This document shows positions 42,822 through 52,319 of a stretch of DNA of 64,000 nucleotides, piece after piece. The stretch spans positions 1,223,501 through 1,287,500 of the forward strand of contig NZ_AP021888.1 in NCBI RefSeq assembly GCF_011398155.1, given 5' to 3'. Position numbers and translations under genes: made by a program. The stretch's first letter is position 1; each line of letters opens with the position of its first letter. The notes below the pieces were generated by a model. The model was not told the DNA's origin. It saw only the letters and a list, made by a program, of their open reading frames with translations, and made no database searches. The stretch comes from Thiosulfativibrio zosterae. Its GTDB lineage: Bacteria > Pseudomonadota > Gammaproteobacteria > Thiomicrospirales > Thiomicrospiraceae.

Positions 42822-43587
42822 TACACAATCGGTCAAGTGGATTACGCCAGATTGGCCAGCGCCTTTATCGGTTAAGTCATTAGTCACGACTCGACAAGGC
42901 GGCGAGAGTTTAGCGCTGTTTGATGGCTTTAATTTAGCGCTGCATGTCGGTGACAACCCTATCCATGTGATGAAAAATCGTGAGCAATTGCAGGCACAAG
43001 CCTGTCTTCCCAGCACACCTTTTTGGCTGAATCAGCAGCACACCATAGACAGTGTTTACATTTCTGGTGATGTCTTAAATAAAACCCCGCCCATTGCCGA
43101 TGCCAGTTGGACAGATTTGCCAGGGTTGGTGAGTGTGGTGATGACCGCGGATTGTTTACCTATATTGGTGACCAATCATGCGGGTTCTTTGGTGTGTGCC
43201 ATTCATGCTGGTTGGAAAGGCTTGGCTGATGGGATTGTTGAAAAAACGCTAAAACAATTACCGGAGCATCCCAAAAACTTGCTGGTGTGGATAGGCCCAG
43301 CCATTAGCCAAAAGCACTTTGAAGTCGGCATGGATGTTTATCAAGCTTTTTGTGACAAGCGCCAGCATTTGGAGGCGTTTTTTGAACCAATTTTAACCAG
43401 GCCTGGTTATTTTTTGGCTGATTTGGTATCCATTTTAAAATTTATTCTGCATGAATTAGGGGTAAATGATATTTACGGCGGACATTTATGCAGCTATGCG
43501 GATGAGGCTTTGTTTTATTCTTATCGCCGAGATGGAAAAACTGGCCGCATGGCCAGTTTAATATGGTTGGATGCGGCAAAACCTTAA
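42814..43587 (+). CDS. pgeF: Peptidoglycan editing factor PgeF (YfiH, laccase-domain family)
   Basis: 257 residues from the ATG at 42814; an in-frame ATG at 42799 is alternative. Metal-binding and catalytic residues sit in WLNQQHTIDSV (His), MTADCLPILV (Cys) and CAIHAGWKGLADG (His). The family removes wrongly incorporated L-Ser from muropeptides and has been annotated as polyphenol oxidase. The rluD-pgeF order is conserved in proteobacteria. It contains a CCAGGCCTGG palindrome encoding Thr-Arg-Pro-Gly. Converges with mrp, five bases away, with no terminator between. Confidence 0.93.
   Translation: MNDTQSVKWITPDWPAPLSVKSLVTTRQGGESLALFDGFNLALHVGDNPIHVMKNREQLQAQACLPSTPFWLNQQHTIDSVYISGDVLNKTPPIADASWTDLPGLVSVVMTADCLPILVTNHAGSLVCAIHAGWKGLADGIVEKTLKQLPEHPKNLLVWIGPAISQKHFEVGMDVYQAFCDKRQHLEAFFEPILTRPGYFLADLVSILKFILHELGVNDIYGGHLCSYADEALFYSYRRDGKTGRMASLIWLDAAKP
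43397..43406. repeat. Dispersed palindrome CCAGGCCTGG, copy 5 (inside pgeF)
   Basis: TTTTAACCAGGCCTGGTTAT context, followed by a T run. Intragenic. Confidence 0.87.
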
Positions 43588-43592
43588 GCGAG

Positions 43593-44717
43593 TTAGGTAT
43601 TTTGAATCACAATGTTTGGAAAAGCGTTGCTGTAGTTGCGGCGTTGTTTGGCAATCTCAGCGCTCACTTGGTAAGCAATATTTTTATACTTTAAGGTTAT
43701 TTCGCTGGTGGGTTCGGCAACCACGGTGGGTTTTCCTTCATCAGCTTGTTGACGAATTTTGCCATTTAAAGGCATCGCCCCTAAAAAGTTTACCTGATAA
43801 GCTTCCGCCATTTTTTGGCCGCCATGTTCTCCAAAAATCGCTTCTTCAAATCCGCAATTAGAACAAATGTGGGTGCTCATGTTTTCAATAATGCCTAAAA
43901 TCGGAATGTTGACTTTTTCAAACATTTTCAAGCCCTTGCGTGCATCAATCAGCGAAACTTCTTGAGGTGTTGTCACGATGACTGCACCCGTGACAGGGAT
44001 TTGCTGTGCCAAGGTCAATTGCACATCGCCAGTTCCGGGCGGTAGGTCGATAATTAAATAATCTAAATCTTGCCAGTCGGTTTCTTTAAGCAATTGGATT
44101 AAGGTTTGAGTCACTAATGGACCACGCCAAACCATGGGTGTGTCGCTGTCCATTAAGGCGCCAATGGACATGGCTTGCAGGCCATAGGCTTGTAATGGCA
44201 ACATGCTTTTGCCATCTTGGGTTTGAGGTTTTTCTTTAATATTGAGCATGGTGGGAATGCTCGGGCCGTAAATGTCTGCATCCAATATGCCAACTCGTGC
44301 GCCTTCTTGTTGTAAAGCCAAAGCCAAGTTAACGCTGGTGGTTGATTTACCAACCCCCCCTTTACCAGATGCCACAGCAATGATATTTTTAATATTGCTA
44401 AAAGGTGTGGTGCCTCCCTGCGTTTGACGAGTGGTAATTTCAGTTTTCCAAGTAAAAGTAATACTGTCAATTTCATCAATTTGCGTTAGGAGATGCGTGA
44501 TTTGTTGTTCATAATGTGGCCATAAGCTTTTGGCAGGATAGGGCATTTTTAAATGAATGTCTAAAATGCCTTTTTTGAGCGATAAGGATTCTAGGGCTTT
44601 AGCCGCCATTAAATCTTGTTGCAAATTTTGGTCAACAATCAAAGCCAACTGTGTTTCGATTTGGTGTTGTAAATCTTCTGAAATGCCATTGCCAAATAAT
44701 TTTTTTAAAAAACTCAT
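43593..44717 (-). CDS. mrp: Iron-sulfur cluster carrier ATPase, Mrp/ApbC family
   Basis: 374 residues. N-terminal MIP18-like domain (about 1-90), then a deviant Walker A SGKGGVGKSTTSVNLA, DADIYGPSIPTML, DLPPGTGDVQLTL and the cluster-binding CSNCG. Assembles or transfers 4Fe-4S clusters. Downstream of dcd on the same strand. Confidence 0.95.
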   Translation of the reverse strand: MSFLKKLFGNGISEDLQHQIETQLALIVDQNLQQDLMAAKALESLSLKKGILDIHLKMPYPAKSLWPHYEQQITHLLTQIDEIDSITFTWKTEITTRQTQGGTTPFSNIKNIIAVASGKGGVGKSTTSVNLALALQQEGARVGILDADIYGPSIPTMLNIKEKPQTQDGKSMLPLQAYGLQAMSIGALMDSDTPMVWRGPLVTQTLIQLLKETDWQDLDYLIIDLPPGTGDVQLTLAQQIPVTGAVIVTTPQEVSLIDARKGLKMFEKVNIPILGIIENMSTHICSNCGFEEAIFGEHGGQKMAEAYQVNFLGAMPLNGKIRQQADEGKPTVVAEPTSEITLKYKNIAYQVSAEIAKQRRNYSNAFPNIVIQNT

Positions 44718-44757
44718 ATTGCGTTGCTCTTGGATAATATAAAAATATTTTGAGAAA

Positions 44758-44780
44758 CTGGGATTGCCGATTGATCCCAG
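44758..44780 (-). terminator. Hairpin between dcd and mrp
   Basis: CTGGGAT (44758-44764) pairs with ATCCCAG (44774-44780); on the minus strand it is followed by a weak T-rich stretch. A terminator or attenuator is likely but not strong. Confidence 0.45.
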
Positions 44781-44791
44781 CTATTTAAGAC

Positions 44792-45418
44792 TTATTGCGA
44801 GAGTAAATCGAGCTGTCTTTCTTGGCTAGGAAGCTGTTGGTCTTCCGTAATACGACTGGCTGTTGGGCCTTTTTGATTTTTGTATTTAGCATCTTTACGG
44901 GTGTTGTAAGGTTTGATGGATGCACTGGATAAGGTTTCAAAATTAATCGCACAAATATCCATGCCAGGTTTCAGTGCCAAGGGTAGCTTGCCGCTGTTAA
45001 AAATTTCTAACACGATTTGACCATGCCAGCCTGGATCAATTCGGTGAGCAGTAACATGCACCATTAACCCTAAACGCGCTAAACTTGAGCGACCATCTAA
45101 CCATCCCACCAAATCATCAGGAATGGTGACCGATTCAAAAGTAGAGGCTAAAGCCAATTCGCCGGGGTGTAAGAAAAAAGATTGCCCTTCTTTAACTTCA
45201 ATTTCATCACTCATAATGCTGTCCATGATTTTTTGGACTTCACTACTAGGACCGCTTAAGTCTACATAGGGCGCAGTATGGTCATTAAAAACTCTGAATT
45301 TATTATCCAGTCTTAAATCAACACTGATGCCCTTGATTTTATTTTGATCAGGTTGAGGGTCTATGGCAATTTTGCCAATTTTAAGGTGTTGAATAATATC
45401 TCTGTCGCTGAGTTTCAT
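44792..45418 (-). CDS. dcd: dCTP deaminase
   Basis: 208 residues. DIDLRL-like motif in [45 protein letters not shown] with the catalytic Glu, and a C-terminal [19 protein letters not shown] that closes the active site. Converts dCTP to dUTP. A short extension ([17 protein letters not shown]) makes it about 15-20 residues longer than E. coli Dcd. Confidence 0.96.
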   Translation of the reverse strand: MKLSDRDIIQHLKIGKIAIDPQPDQNKIKGISVDLRLDNKFRVFNDHTAPYVDLSGPSSEVQKIMDSIMSDEIEVKEGQSFFLHPGELALASTFESVTIPDDLVGWLDGRSSLARLGLMVHVTAHRIDPGWHGQIVLEIFNSGKLPLALKPGMDICAINFETLSSASIKPYNTRKDAKYKNQKGPTASRITEDQQLPSQERQLDLLSQ

Positions 45419-45432
45419 AGGTCTTCTATTTT

Positions 45433-46179
45433 TTAATAAAATTTAGGGGCTTTATTGATTTCTAACACAATACGGCGGTCTTTTTCTTTATTTAGAATTT
45501 CAATCCTGCCAGGAAAGTAGCCATATTGCGGAACAAGCCAAAGTTTGGCCTCTATTTTAGCATTCGAAAACTCAAAGCGTAATGCTGATATGGCATCGTC
45601 CACAAAATCAGGTTCGATATCATCCTCTATAAAGGTTTTTTTTAACTCGATGAGGGTTTGTTGTTTTTCATCTTGCAAATAGAAACCTTCCAAGGGACGC
45701 TTGTTAAGTACTTGATACTGAATGGCATAAGCAAGACTGATGACATCAAAGGCTAAAGGTTCTGCAGGCCAGGTTTTATCGCCTTCCAAGTAACGCAATT
45801 GTTTTGGCTGTGTTTCAAGTTGGATGGTATAAGTTTTGTGTTCTGTTTTGTCATCGTAGTGTCGAGTTAACAATTTTTTATACTCTAAAAGCTTAAATTG
45901 TTCTTCAGACATAGACAGCTGAATTTTTTCAATGGATTCTTCATTGATGAAACGGCGCGCCCAACTGGGTGGAATGGCTTCACTGACAAGATTGCATTGA
46001 TGATCATCTTGGTCGCAGCTGAGGGTTTGCGTGGCTTCGCCAACATTAAAACCTAATACCCGAACATCAAAAGTGGCTTTAAAATCTTTGAGCGTAACAG
46101 CTTGAACTGTGTCGGTCATCAAGAGTAAAACAACGGGAATGAATGATTTGAGGAGTTGGCTATAGATTTTTGAATTCAT
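45433..46179 (-). CDS. DUF3108 domain periplasmic protein
   Basis: 248 residues: signal peptide (cleavage near VQAVT), then a beta-rich domain with [21 protein letters not shown] and a [14 protein letters not shown] segment near the end, the DUF3108 pattern. One Cys pair ([12 protein letters not shown]) could form a disulfide. Function unknown. Located three bases after purN, a common gammaproteobacterial arrangement. Confidence 0.86.
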   Translation of the reverse strand: MNSKIYSQLLKSFIPVVLLLMTDTVQAVTLKDFKATFDVRVLGFNVGEATQTLSCDQDDHQCNLVSEAIPPSWARRFINEESIEKIQLSMSEEQFKLLEYKKLLTRHYDDKTEHKTYTIQLETQPKQLRYLEGDKTWPAEPLAFDVISLAYAIQYQVLNKRPLEGFYLQDEKQQTLIELKKTFIEDDIEPDFVDDAISALRFEFSNAKIEAKLWLVPQYGYFPGRIEILNKEKDRRIVLEINKAPKFY

Positions 46180-46182
46180 GAA

Positions 46183-46818
46183 CTACTCCAAATGTTGAAA
46201 CACCAATGGGGCGCTTAAAACCTTTTGATTAAAAAGCGCTTGGTTGTCTACCAATTGAATTTTGCCTTGCGCCAACCAATCGGTGACCAGTGGATAAATC
46301 TTATACTCTTCTTGATGAATTTTATCTTGTAATGTTTCTGGGGTGTCATTGTCTGCAATTTGAATGACAGATTGCAAAATGACAGGACCACCATCTAATT
46401 CAGGGGTTACAAAGTGAATGCTGACGCCATGTTGTGAATCTTTGGCCTCTAATGCTCGCTGATGCGTATGCAGGCCTGGGTATTTTGGCAGTAAAGATGG
46501 GTGAATGTTGAGCATTCTGCCCAGAAAATGCTGGGTAAATTCCGGTGTGAGGATACGCATAAAGCCAGCCAAGATAACCCCTTCAATCTTGGCATCATCC
46601 AAAGCTGCCATAAGAGCTTTGTCAAAAGTTAGACGATCTGCATAGGTGGTATGGTCAAGCACAAGTGTTGGAATGTTTGCATTTTGAGCGCGAACCAACC
46701 CATAAGCCTGAGGTCTGTTGGAAATAACCAAAGCGATTTCATAATGCGCATGGCTTTGATAATCTATCAGGGCTTGAAGGTTGGAGCCACTTCCAGAGAT
46801 AAGAACGGCAATTTTCAT
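46183..46818 (-). CDS. purN: Phosphoribosylglycinamide formyltransferase
   Basis: 211 residues from the ATG at 46818 (MKIAVLISGSGSNLQALID), the normal PurN start. ILAGFMRILTPEF, MLNIHPSLLPKYPGLHTH (catalytic Asn and His) and SIHFVTPELDGGPVI are diagnostic. Third step of purine synthesis, using 10-formyl-THF. Separated from purM by a hairpin terminator at 46860-46880. Confidence 0.95.
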   Translation of the reverse strand: MKIAVLISGSGSNLQALIDYQSHAHYEIALVISNRPQAYGLVRAQNANIPTLVLDHTTYADRLTFDKALMAALDDAKIEGVILAGFMRILTPEFTQHFLGRMLNIHPSLLPKYPGLHTHQRALEAKDSQHGVSIHFVTPELDGGPVILQSVIQIADNDTPETLQDKIHQEEYKIYPLVTDWLAQGKIQLVDNQALFNQKVLSAPLVFQHLE

Positions 46819-46859
46819 GGGATTCACGATACGGATCTTTTGTAAGGGCTCAAAAAACA

Positions 46860-46880
46860 GAATGCCCAAAAAGGGCATTC
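46860..46880 (-). terminator. Hairpin terminator or attenuator between purM and purN
   Basis: GAATGCCC (46860-46867) pairs with GGGCATTC (46873-46880). On the minus strand the stem is followed by TGTTTTTTG, a T run, 25 bases after the purM stop and about 40 bases before the purN start. Confidence 0.75.
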
Positions 46881-46904
46881 ATTGGGTAACAATTTAAGTT
46901 GGTA

Positions 46905-47948
46905 TTAACTAAGTTTAACAAAAGGTGCTTCTTGCTCAGAAGCTTCAATTTTACCTACGATAGAAACGGTTTCACCTAATTGCGTTAAGAGTTCAACCGC
47001 TTTGGTTTGGTCAGCGGCGGAAACCACAATGATTAAACCAATACCGCAGTTTAGAGTACGGTGCATTTCTTCAAACTTAACATTGCCCGCTTCTTGTATC
47101 CAATCAAACACCACCGGACGATTCCAAGATTTGGTGTCGATATGAGCAACCGTGTTGTTTGGCATAACACGCGGCACATTTTCTAACAAACCGCCACCCG
47201 TGATGTGTGAAATGGCATGAATTTCAACCGACTTCATTAACTCTAAAACAGACTTAACATAAATACGCGTTGGGGCCATTAAGGCATCAATTAGAGGTTG
47301 GCCGCCACAATCTTGTTGAGGGTCGGCTTTTGAAACTTCCATGATTTTACGAATTAAAGAATAACCGTTTGAGTGAGGGCCAGAAGAGGCAAGACCTAAC
47401 AAAACATCACCGGCCTTAACTTTGGTGCCATCAATTAAGTCTGACTTTTCAACAATGCCCACACAGAAGCCTGCCAAATCGTAATCACCTTTTGGATACA
47501 TTCCTGGCATTTCAGCGGTTTCACCACCAATCAGTGAACAACCAGATTGTAAACAACCTTCACCAATACCTTTAATAACAGAGGCTGCCACAGGCACATC
47601 CAAGTGGCCGGTTGCATAGTAGTCCAAGAAGAATAAAGGTTCTGCGCCTTGCACAATTAAGTCATTAACGCACATGGCAACCAAATCAATACCCACTTGG
47701 TCGTGTTTGCCGCTGTCGATCGCTAAACGCAATTTAGTCCCAACTCCGTCAGTTCCAGAAACCAAAAGAGGATTTTTGTACTTAGACATGTCTAGTTCAA
47801 AAAGGGCGCCAAAGCCCCCTAATGAAGCACTGACTTCTGGTCTAGCAGTTGCTTTTGCAATGGGTTTAATGGCTTCAACCAAGGCGTTTCCAGCATCAAT
47901 GTCAACACCGGCATCTTTGTAACTAATGGATTGTTTTTCTGTCGTCAT
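46905..47948 (-). CDS. purM: Phosphoribosylformylglycinamidine cyclo-ligase
   Basis: 347 residues. [63 protein letters not shown] and [13 protein letters not shown] are all PurM signatures. Makes AIR in purine synthesis. Divergent from the DUF2066 gene. Confidence 0.97.
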   Translation of the reverse strand: MTTEKQSISYKDAGVDIDAGNALVEAIKPIAKATARPEVSASLGGFGALFELDMSKYKNPLLVSGTDGVGTKLRLAIDSGKHDQVGIDLVAMCVNDLIVQGAEPLFFLDYYATGHLDVPVAASVIKGIGEGCLQSGCSLIGGETAEMPGMYPKGDYDLAGFCVGIVEKSDLIDGTKVKAGDVLLGLASSGPHSNGYSLIRKIMEVSKADPQQDCGGQPLIDALMAPTRIYVKSVLELMKSVEIHAISHITGGGLLENVPRVMPNNTVAHIDTKSWNRPVVFDWIQEAGNVKFEEMHRTLNCGIGLIIVVSAADQTKAVELLTQLGETVSIVGKIEASEQEAPFVKLS

Positions 47949-48019
47949 AAGTCGTATTTATTCTTATTTAGGGGGTTAAAATCGGATAACATATTGTAAC
48001 TAAAATTCTTGAGGTTGAT

Positions 48020-49129
48020 ATGAGAAGTTTTGCAGTTTTATTATCCTTGGCTCTGGTGATGTCGCAGTCAGTCAGTTTAGCAGCCGAAGTGGCGGTTGCT
48101 GCCAATGACAAAACCGAAACTGCTTCGGTAACTGAAAAAGCAGATCAAACCAGTTTATTTAGAGTAGAGCTTGAACCCAATGCTCAGCAATCTTTTGCTT
48201 CTTTATTAAATGAGGCGATGCGCGTTGAGTTGGTTCGCTTAACCGGCAGCCGCCAAGTCTTCAATCAGCCTGAATCGCAGTATTTCTTAGATAATCCGAA
48301 ATTATTACTCAAAACCTATGGCTACATTCCTCGTACGGTCGAGGGGGTTGTGGTTGGTCAAAATATCTATTTTGAATTTGATAACCAACGGTTTTACGAG
48401 CTTTTTCAAAAAAAGAATCTTCAAATTTGGCCTTTAGCAAAACGCCCCAAACTTTTGGTGATGATGTCTGAAAACTTAGCAGGCAGCATGACTTACTTTA
48501 CCTCTCCTATCTTAGACGAACGCTTCGATGTCGATTTTAGAAAGGTGACTGAACGCTTGGCTTTGCCGGTGAGAGTACCTGTGTCTGAACAGGATTGGAT
48601 GTTGCCAGATTCCGAATTAAAAAATGCCATGCTATTAGAAGTTTTACAGCAACAACAAGAAAACTACCTACTGAGCATACAATTACAACAGCCTAAATTA
48701 AACAAAACCACTTTAGTTTGGACACTTTACAATTCACAGCTTGAAATACTTGAAGAGAAAACACAGCCTTTAGAAAATAATGACAAGGTGGGTCAAGCTT
48801 TGTCCGATATGATTACGGGTTTGTTTGAAAATTTTTCAGAACCTTATTTGGCAAGTGCCAATGTTTTAGGGCAATTTAATTTAGAAGTATCTGGGCTTAA
48901 TCAGTTTGAAGCTTTAAAACAGGTTGAAGATTTTTTACAATCTCAAAAACCTCAGTTTAGACAGGTTAAACTCTTATCTTTATCAAAAGGCGTGGCCGAA
49001 TTTGATATAGAGTATCAAGGTGAATATACCGCGGTTATTGATAAAGTTCAGGCTTTAAAGACCTTGCAGTTGCTTGAAAATAATGCGGTTATTGGCATCG
49101 CAAAAGCTCAGTGGATTGACGCAAAATAA
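48020..49129 (+). CDS. DUF2066 domain secreted protein
   Basis: 369 residues: signal peptide (cleavage after SLAAE), then the DUF2066 pattern LFRVELEPNAQQSF, MRVELVRLTGSRQVF and WPLAKRPKLLVMM. Function unknown. The purM / DUF2066 / hda order is conserved among gammaproteobacteria. Forty-six bases before hda. Confidence 0.87.
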   Translation: MRSFAVLLSLALVMSQSVSLAAEVAVAANDKTETASVTEKADQTSLFRVELEPNAQQSFASLLNEAMRVELVRLTGSRQVFNQPESQYFLDNPKLLLKTYGYIPRTVEGVVVGQNIYFEFDNQRFYELFQKKNLQIWPLAKRPKLLVMMSENLAGSMTYFTSPILDERFDVDFRKVTERLALPVRVPVSEQDWMLPDSELKNAMLLEVLQQQQENYLLSIQLQQPKLNKTTLVWTLYNSQLEILEEKTQPLENNDKVGQALSDMITGLFENFSEPYLASANVLGQFNLEVSGLNQFEALKQVEDFLQSQKPQFRQVKLLSLSKGVAEFDIEYQGEYTAVIDKVQALKTLQLLENNAVIGIAKAQWIDAK

Positions 49130-49175
49130 TGAATTTATCTTTGATTAGTAAAAGGGTTTTAATGCTAGGGTTTAT

Positions 49176-49883
49176 ATGCTGAGTATTCAAATGCCCTTAA
49201 AAATTGGGTTAAGAGAAGAGGTGAGCTTTGATTCATTCGTTACCGAATCAGCAGCCACTGCGATTTCTTTAAATCAGTTTCAAAAGTCGTTACAACAATC
49301 TTCAGCGTCTGCTTTTTATTTACAAGGCGGTCCTGGGGTTGGTAAAACGCATCTTCTTCAAGCCGCTTGCCGGTTTAAAGCCAATCGACATGAGTCTGCC
49401 GTGTATTTACCTTTAAATGACTCAAGATTGCCGTTGATCGCAGATAGCCTAAATGGCCTAGATCAAACGGATTTGGTGTGTATTGATGATATTGATGTGA
49501 AAATAGTATCCGTTGAGTGGCAAAAGGCCTTAGCGAATTTACTCATAAAATCCCAAACCTCGGGTAATGTGGTAGTTTTTTCTGGACAGGATTCCTTTTT
49601 AAACTGGCCAGTGCAATTAACCGAATTAAACAGTGCTTTAGTCAGTGTACTCACTTTGCAAATTCCAGCGTTATCAAAAGGGGAAAGTTTAGTGGATGCC
49701 TTACAACGACATGCGCAAAAAAGAGGGTTTGAGCTTCCCTTAGAAGTTGGAAACTTTTTAGTGAAAAAGTTTTCGGCCGAAATATCCGAATTAATGGCTG
49801 TGCTACACTTATTAGAACAAGCAACCTTGGCAGAAAAACGCCGCCTAACGCTCCCATTTGTAAAAGATTTTTTAAAAAGATAA
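49176..49883 (+). CDS. hda: DnaA regulatory inactivator Hda
   Basis: 235 residues. The N-terminal clamp-binding motif SIQMPLKIGL is followed by a DnaA-like AAA+ domain: Walker A GGPGVGKTHLLQA, Walker B VCIDDID, and no DNA-binding domain IV. Promotes DnaA-ATP hydrolysis with the sliding clamp after initiation. Upstream of the thioredoxin gene by 12 bases. Confidence 0.92.
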   Translation: MLSIQMPLKIGLREEVSFDSFVTESAATAISLNQFQKSLQQSSASAFYLQGGPGVGKTHLLQAACRFKANRHESAVYLPLNDSRLPLIADSLNGLDQTDLVCIDDIDVKIVSVEWQKALANLLIKSQTSGNVVVFSGQDSFLNWPVQLTELNSALVSVLTLQIPALSKGESLVDALQRHAQKRGFELPLEVGNFLVKKFSAEISELMAVLHLLEQATLAEKRRLTLPFVKDFLKR

Positions 49884-49895
49884 AGGAAAACGCTG

Positions 49896-50411
49896 ATGTC
49901 ACTCATTTTTAAACCTATGTTGGCTATGTTTGTAGCCTGTGTGATGTTATTAAGTGTGACTCAGGTTGCTCAAGCCAAAGAGACTAAAGATATTGCCTTT
50001 GTTGATTTAGAGGGCAAAGTGGTTAAATTATCTGATTTTAAAGGCAAATGGATTGTTGTTAATTTTTGGGCAACCTGGTGTCCTCCCTGCTTAAAAGAAA
50101 TTCCAGATTTGACCTTATTTCATGACAAGCATTCAGAAAAAGATGCCGTCGTGCTGGGTGTTAATTACGAAACCAATTCCGTTGAAAAAGTAAAAGCCTT
50201 TGCTCAAGAACAAATGATTAATTTTCCAATTGTTCGCATTCAAGGGGGTGCAGATGGTCGCACTACGCCTTTTGGTGTTTTGAGAGGTTTACCTACCACC
50301 TATATGATTTCTCCAGAAGGTGACGCTGTTGCTGCGACAACGGGTATGGTTGATACGGATGCACTAGAGTCTTTTATTCAAAAATATGGTCAACAAGGTG
50401 AGGCAAAATGA
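49896..50411 (+). CDS. TlpA/ResA-like periplasmic thioredoxin
   Basis: 171 residues: signal peptide (cleavage after AQAKE), thioredoxin fold with active site WATWCPPCLKEIP and cis-Pro in LPTTYMIS. Expected to be a membrane-side or periplasmic reductant, as used in cytochrome c maturation or disulfide repair. AAAGGA lies upstream. Overlaps the next gene by four bases and leads a run of envelope genes. Confidence 0.88.
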   Translation: MSLIFKPMLAMFVACVMLLSVTQVAQAKETKDIAFVDLEGKVVKLSDFKGKWIVVNFWATWCPPCLKEIPDLTLFHDKHSEKDAVVLGVNYETNSVEKVKAFAQEQMINFPIVRIQGGADGRTTPFGVLRGLPTTYMISPEGDAVAATTGMVDTDALESFIQKYGQQGEAK

Positions 50412-50950
50412 TGAAAAAGTGGTGGCAAAAATTAGCACAATCTTTAATGGTTTTAGCAATGCTTGGTTTACCGCTTCAAGCGGCTCAAGCCAGTGATTTT
50501 TTTGATGAAACATTTGGTAACTTGCAAGATGAGTTAGCAACTGCTAAAGAAAATGGTAAACAGGGTGTTTTTCTATTTTTTGAAATGGAAGAATGTCCGT
50601 TTTGTGATCGTATGAAAAAAACCATTTTGGTTCAGCCAGAAGTCATTAAATATTTTAAAGAACATTTTTTGACTTACCAAATTGACATAGAGGGTGCCAG
50701 TACTTTAATTGATTTTGATGGCACTGAAGGCACATCGCAAAGTATCTCTGAAAAAAAATATCGTGTTCGTGCCACGCCCGTCATGATGTTTTTTGACCTA
50801 GAAGGCAACCCTACGGCTCGTTATACCGGGCCTACCAAAACAGCGGATGAGTTTATGTTGTTAGGCAAATTTGTGGTAGAGGGCATTTACAAAGAGATGT
50901 CGTTTACCAAATACAAACGCTCGGTAACCACTGACACGGCGGCACAATAA
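50408..50950 (+). CDS. Periplasmic thioredoxin-fold protein, SoxW/DsbD-gamma-like
   Basis: 180 residues: signal peptide (cleavage after QAAQAS), thioredoxin-like domain with CPFC in EMEECPFCDRMKK and cis-Pro in RATPVMMFF. This CxFC type resembles SoxW and the thiol domain of DsbD. It would reduce a specific partner. Overlaps the TlpA gene by four bases and the TolC-family gene by one base (TAATG), so translation is coupled across all three. Confidence 0.85.
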   Translation: MMKKWWQKLAQSLMVLAMLGLPLQAAQASDFFDETFGNLQDELATAKENGKQGVFLFFEMEECPFCDRMKKTILVQPEVIKYFKEHFLTYQIDIEGASTLIDFDGTEGTSQSISEKKYRVRATPVMMFFDLEGNPTARYTGPTKTADEFMLLGKFVVEGIYKEMSFTKYKRSVTTDTAAQ

Positions 50951-52305
50951 TGATGCAAACTTTACAGTATTCACACTTCAAAGTGCGGCCGTTGATTTTG
51001 GCGCTGGCGGTGTCAGGATTGTTTGTATCGGGACTAAACACTGCCAAAGCTGCGGAAAACACTGAAACTCAAGTGATTGAAGCGAATGCGGTCTCTTCCC
51101 TACCTTCGCCTTTAACCTTGCAAAGTCTGTTAGCTTTGCCTTTATCCGTTAGTCCGCAAGTTTTGATGCAACAGGCACAAGCAGACGCGGCGAGTGCTAA
51201 AGCACAACAACAAAATGCTCAAGATGCGTTAGAAGTGAATTTACAAGGGCGTTTGGCATGGCGTGAGTATGCGCAACAAACCGAGGATTTTCATTTATTA
51301 GCATTACATGTCGGCAAACAACTGTATGACTTTGGCCAAAGCAGTTCAGCCTATGAGGCGCAGCAAAAGTTTTCTGAAGCAGAAGCGACTTTAATTGATG
51401 ATCAAATCAGTCAATACCAGTTAAGAATTATGCGCAATTTTTTCAATGTATTACTGGCTGATATGCAATACCGAGTGGAAAATGAAGCCATGGCGGTTTC
51501 TTACGTTAGCTTAGATAAAGCCAAAGATCGCTTGGAACTGAAGCGCATTTCTGAAGTCGATTATCTAAAGTTAGAAGCGGAATACCAGAGCATTTACGTG
51601 AATCGAGAACGTGCATCTTACGAACAAAGACGCACTCGTTCACTGTTGGTCAATATGGTTGGTCAACCTCAAAATTTACCCGATAAATTAGTATTGCCCA
51701 ATCTAAAAACTTATGAAAATCGTCAGCTGGATGTGTTAGAAAAATATCAAACCCAAGCGCTAGCGCAAAATGTTCAATTACAAAGTCTTAAATTAAAACA
51801 ACAAGCGGCTTTTTGCACTCTTGAGTCTGAAGCGGCGGGCAATAAACCAACTGTTCGAATGGATGCTTGGGGAGGTAAGTTGTCGTCTTATGAAAAAATA
51901 AGAGAAGGGGCTTGGCGTTTTGATTTATCCATTGATGTGCCGCTCTATGATGATGGTATGGTGTCTTCTAAGGTGAGTCAGGCTAAAGCTGAGCTTCAAA
52001 AAATCAATGCTCAAATTGCTCTTTTAGAGCAAAACCTGCGTGATGATGTGGCTAATATTTACTTTAAATTACAAATTTCAGCGGCAGAGCGCAAGCAGAA
52101 TCAAGCGTTTGGTGCTTATAGTGACTTGTATTTAGATTTAAGCAGAGCCTTGTATGAAAACGAATCTACTACGGATTTGGGTGATGCCATGGTGCGCGTT
52201 ACTCAAGCTAATTTGCAAGTGATGCAACAAGAGTTTTCACAAGCCTTAAATTGGGCACAACTCGACTATTTGACCGGACAAAAACTCTCGCTTGCTGCGT
52301 TATAA
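50950..52305 (+). CDS. TolC-family outer membrane protein
   Basis: 451 residues: signal peptide (cleavage after AKAAE), then the two-fold helical/beta repeat of outer membrane efflux proteins (LLALPLSVSPQVLMQQAQ; DLSIDVPLYDDGMVSSKVSQ). Long helices rich in Gln and Ala. Part of a run with two thioredoxin-fold proteins and a small adaptor, without an inner-membrane pump, so its partner must be elsewhere or it is not a conventional tripartite pump. Confidence 0.85.
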   Translation: MMQTLQYSHFKVRPLILALAVSGLFVSGLNTAKAAENTETQVIEANAVSSLPSPLTLQSLLALPLSVSPQVLMQQAQADAASAKAQQQNAQDALEVNLQGRLAWREYAQQTEDFHLLALHVGKQLYDFGQSSSAYEAQQKFSEAEATLIDDQISQYQLRIMRNFFNVLLADMQYRVENEAMAVSYVSLDKAKDRLELKRISEVDYLKLEAEYQSIYVNRERASYEQRRTRSLLVNMVGQPQNLPDKLVLPNLKTYENRQLDVLEKYQTQALAQNVQLQSLKLKQQAAFCTLESEAAGNKPTVRMDAWGGKLSSYEKIREGAWRFDLSIDVPLYDDGMVSSKVSQAKAELQKINAQIALLEQNLRDDVANIYFKLQISAAERKQNQAFGAYSDLYLDLSRALYENESTTDLGDAMVRVTQANLQVMQQEFSQALNWAQLDYLTGQKLSLAAL

Positions 52306-52319
52306 TCAAAGGAACTTAG

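Noticed and set aside
42624-43016. 130-codon open frame on the minus strand across rluD/pgeF
   Set aside because: Overlaps two well-supported genes on the opposite strand, with no recognisable protein features.
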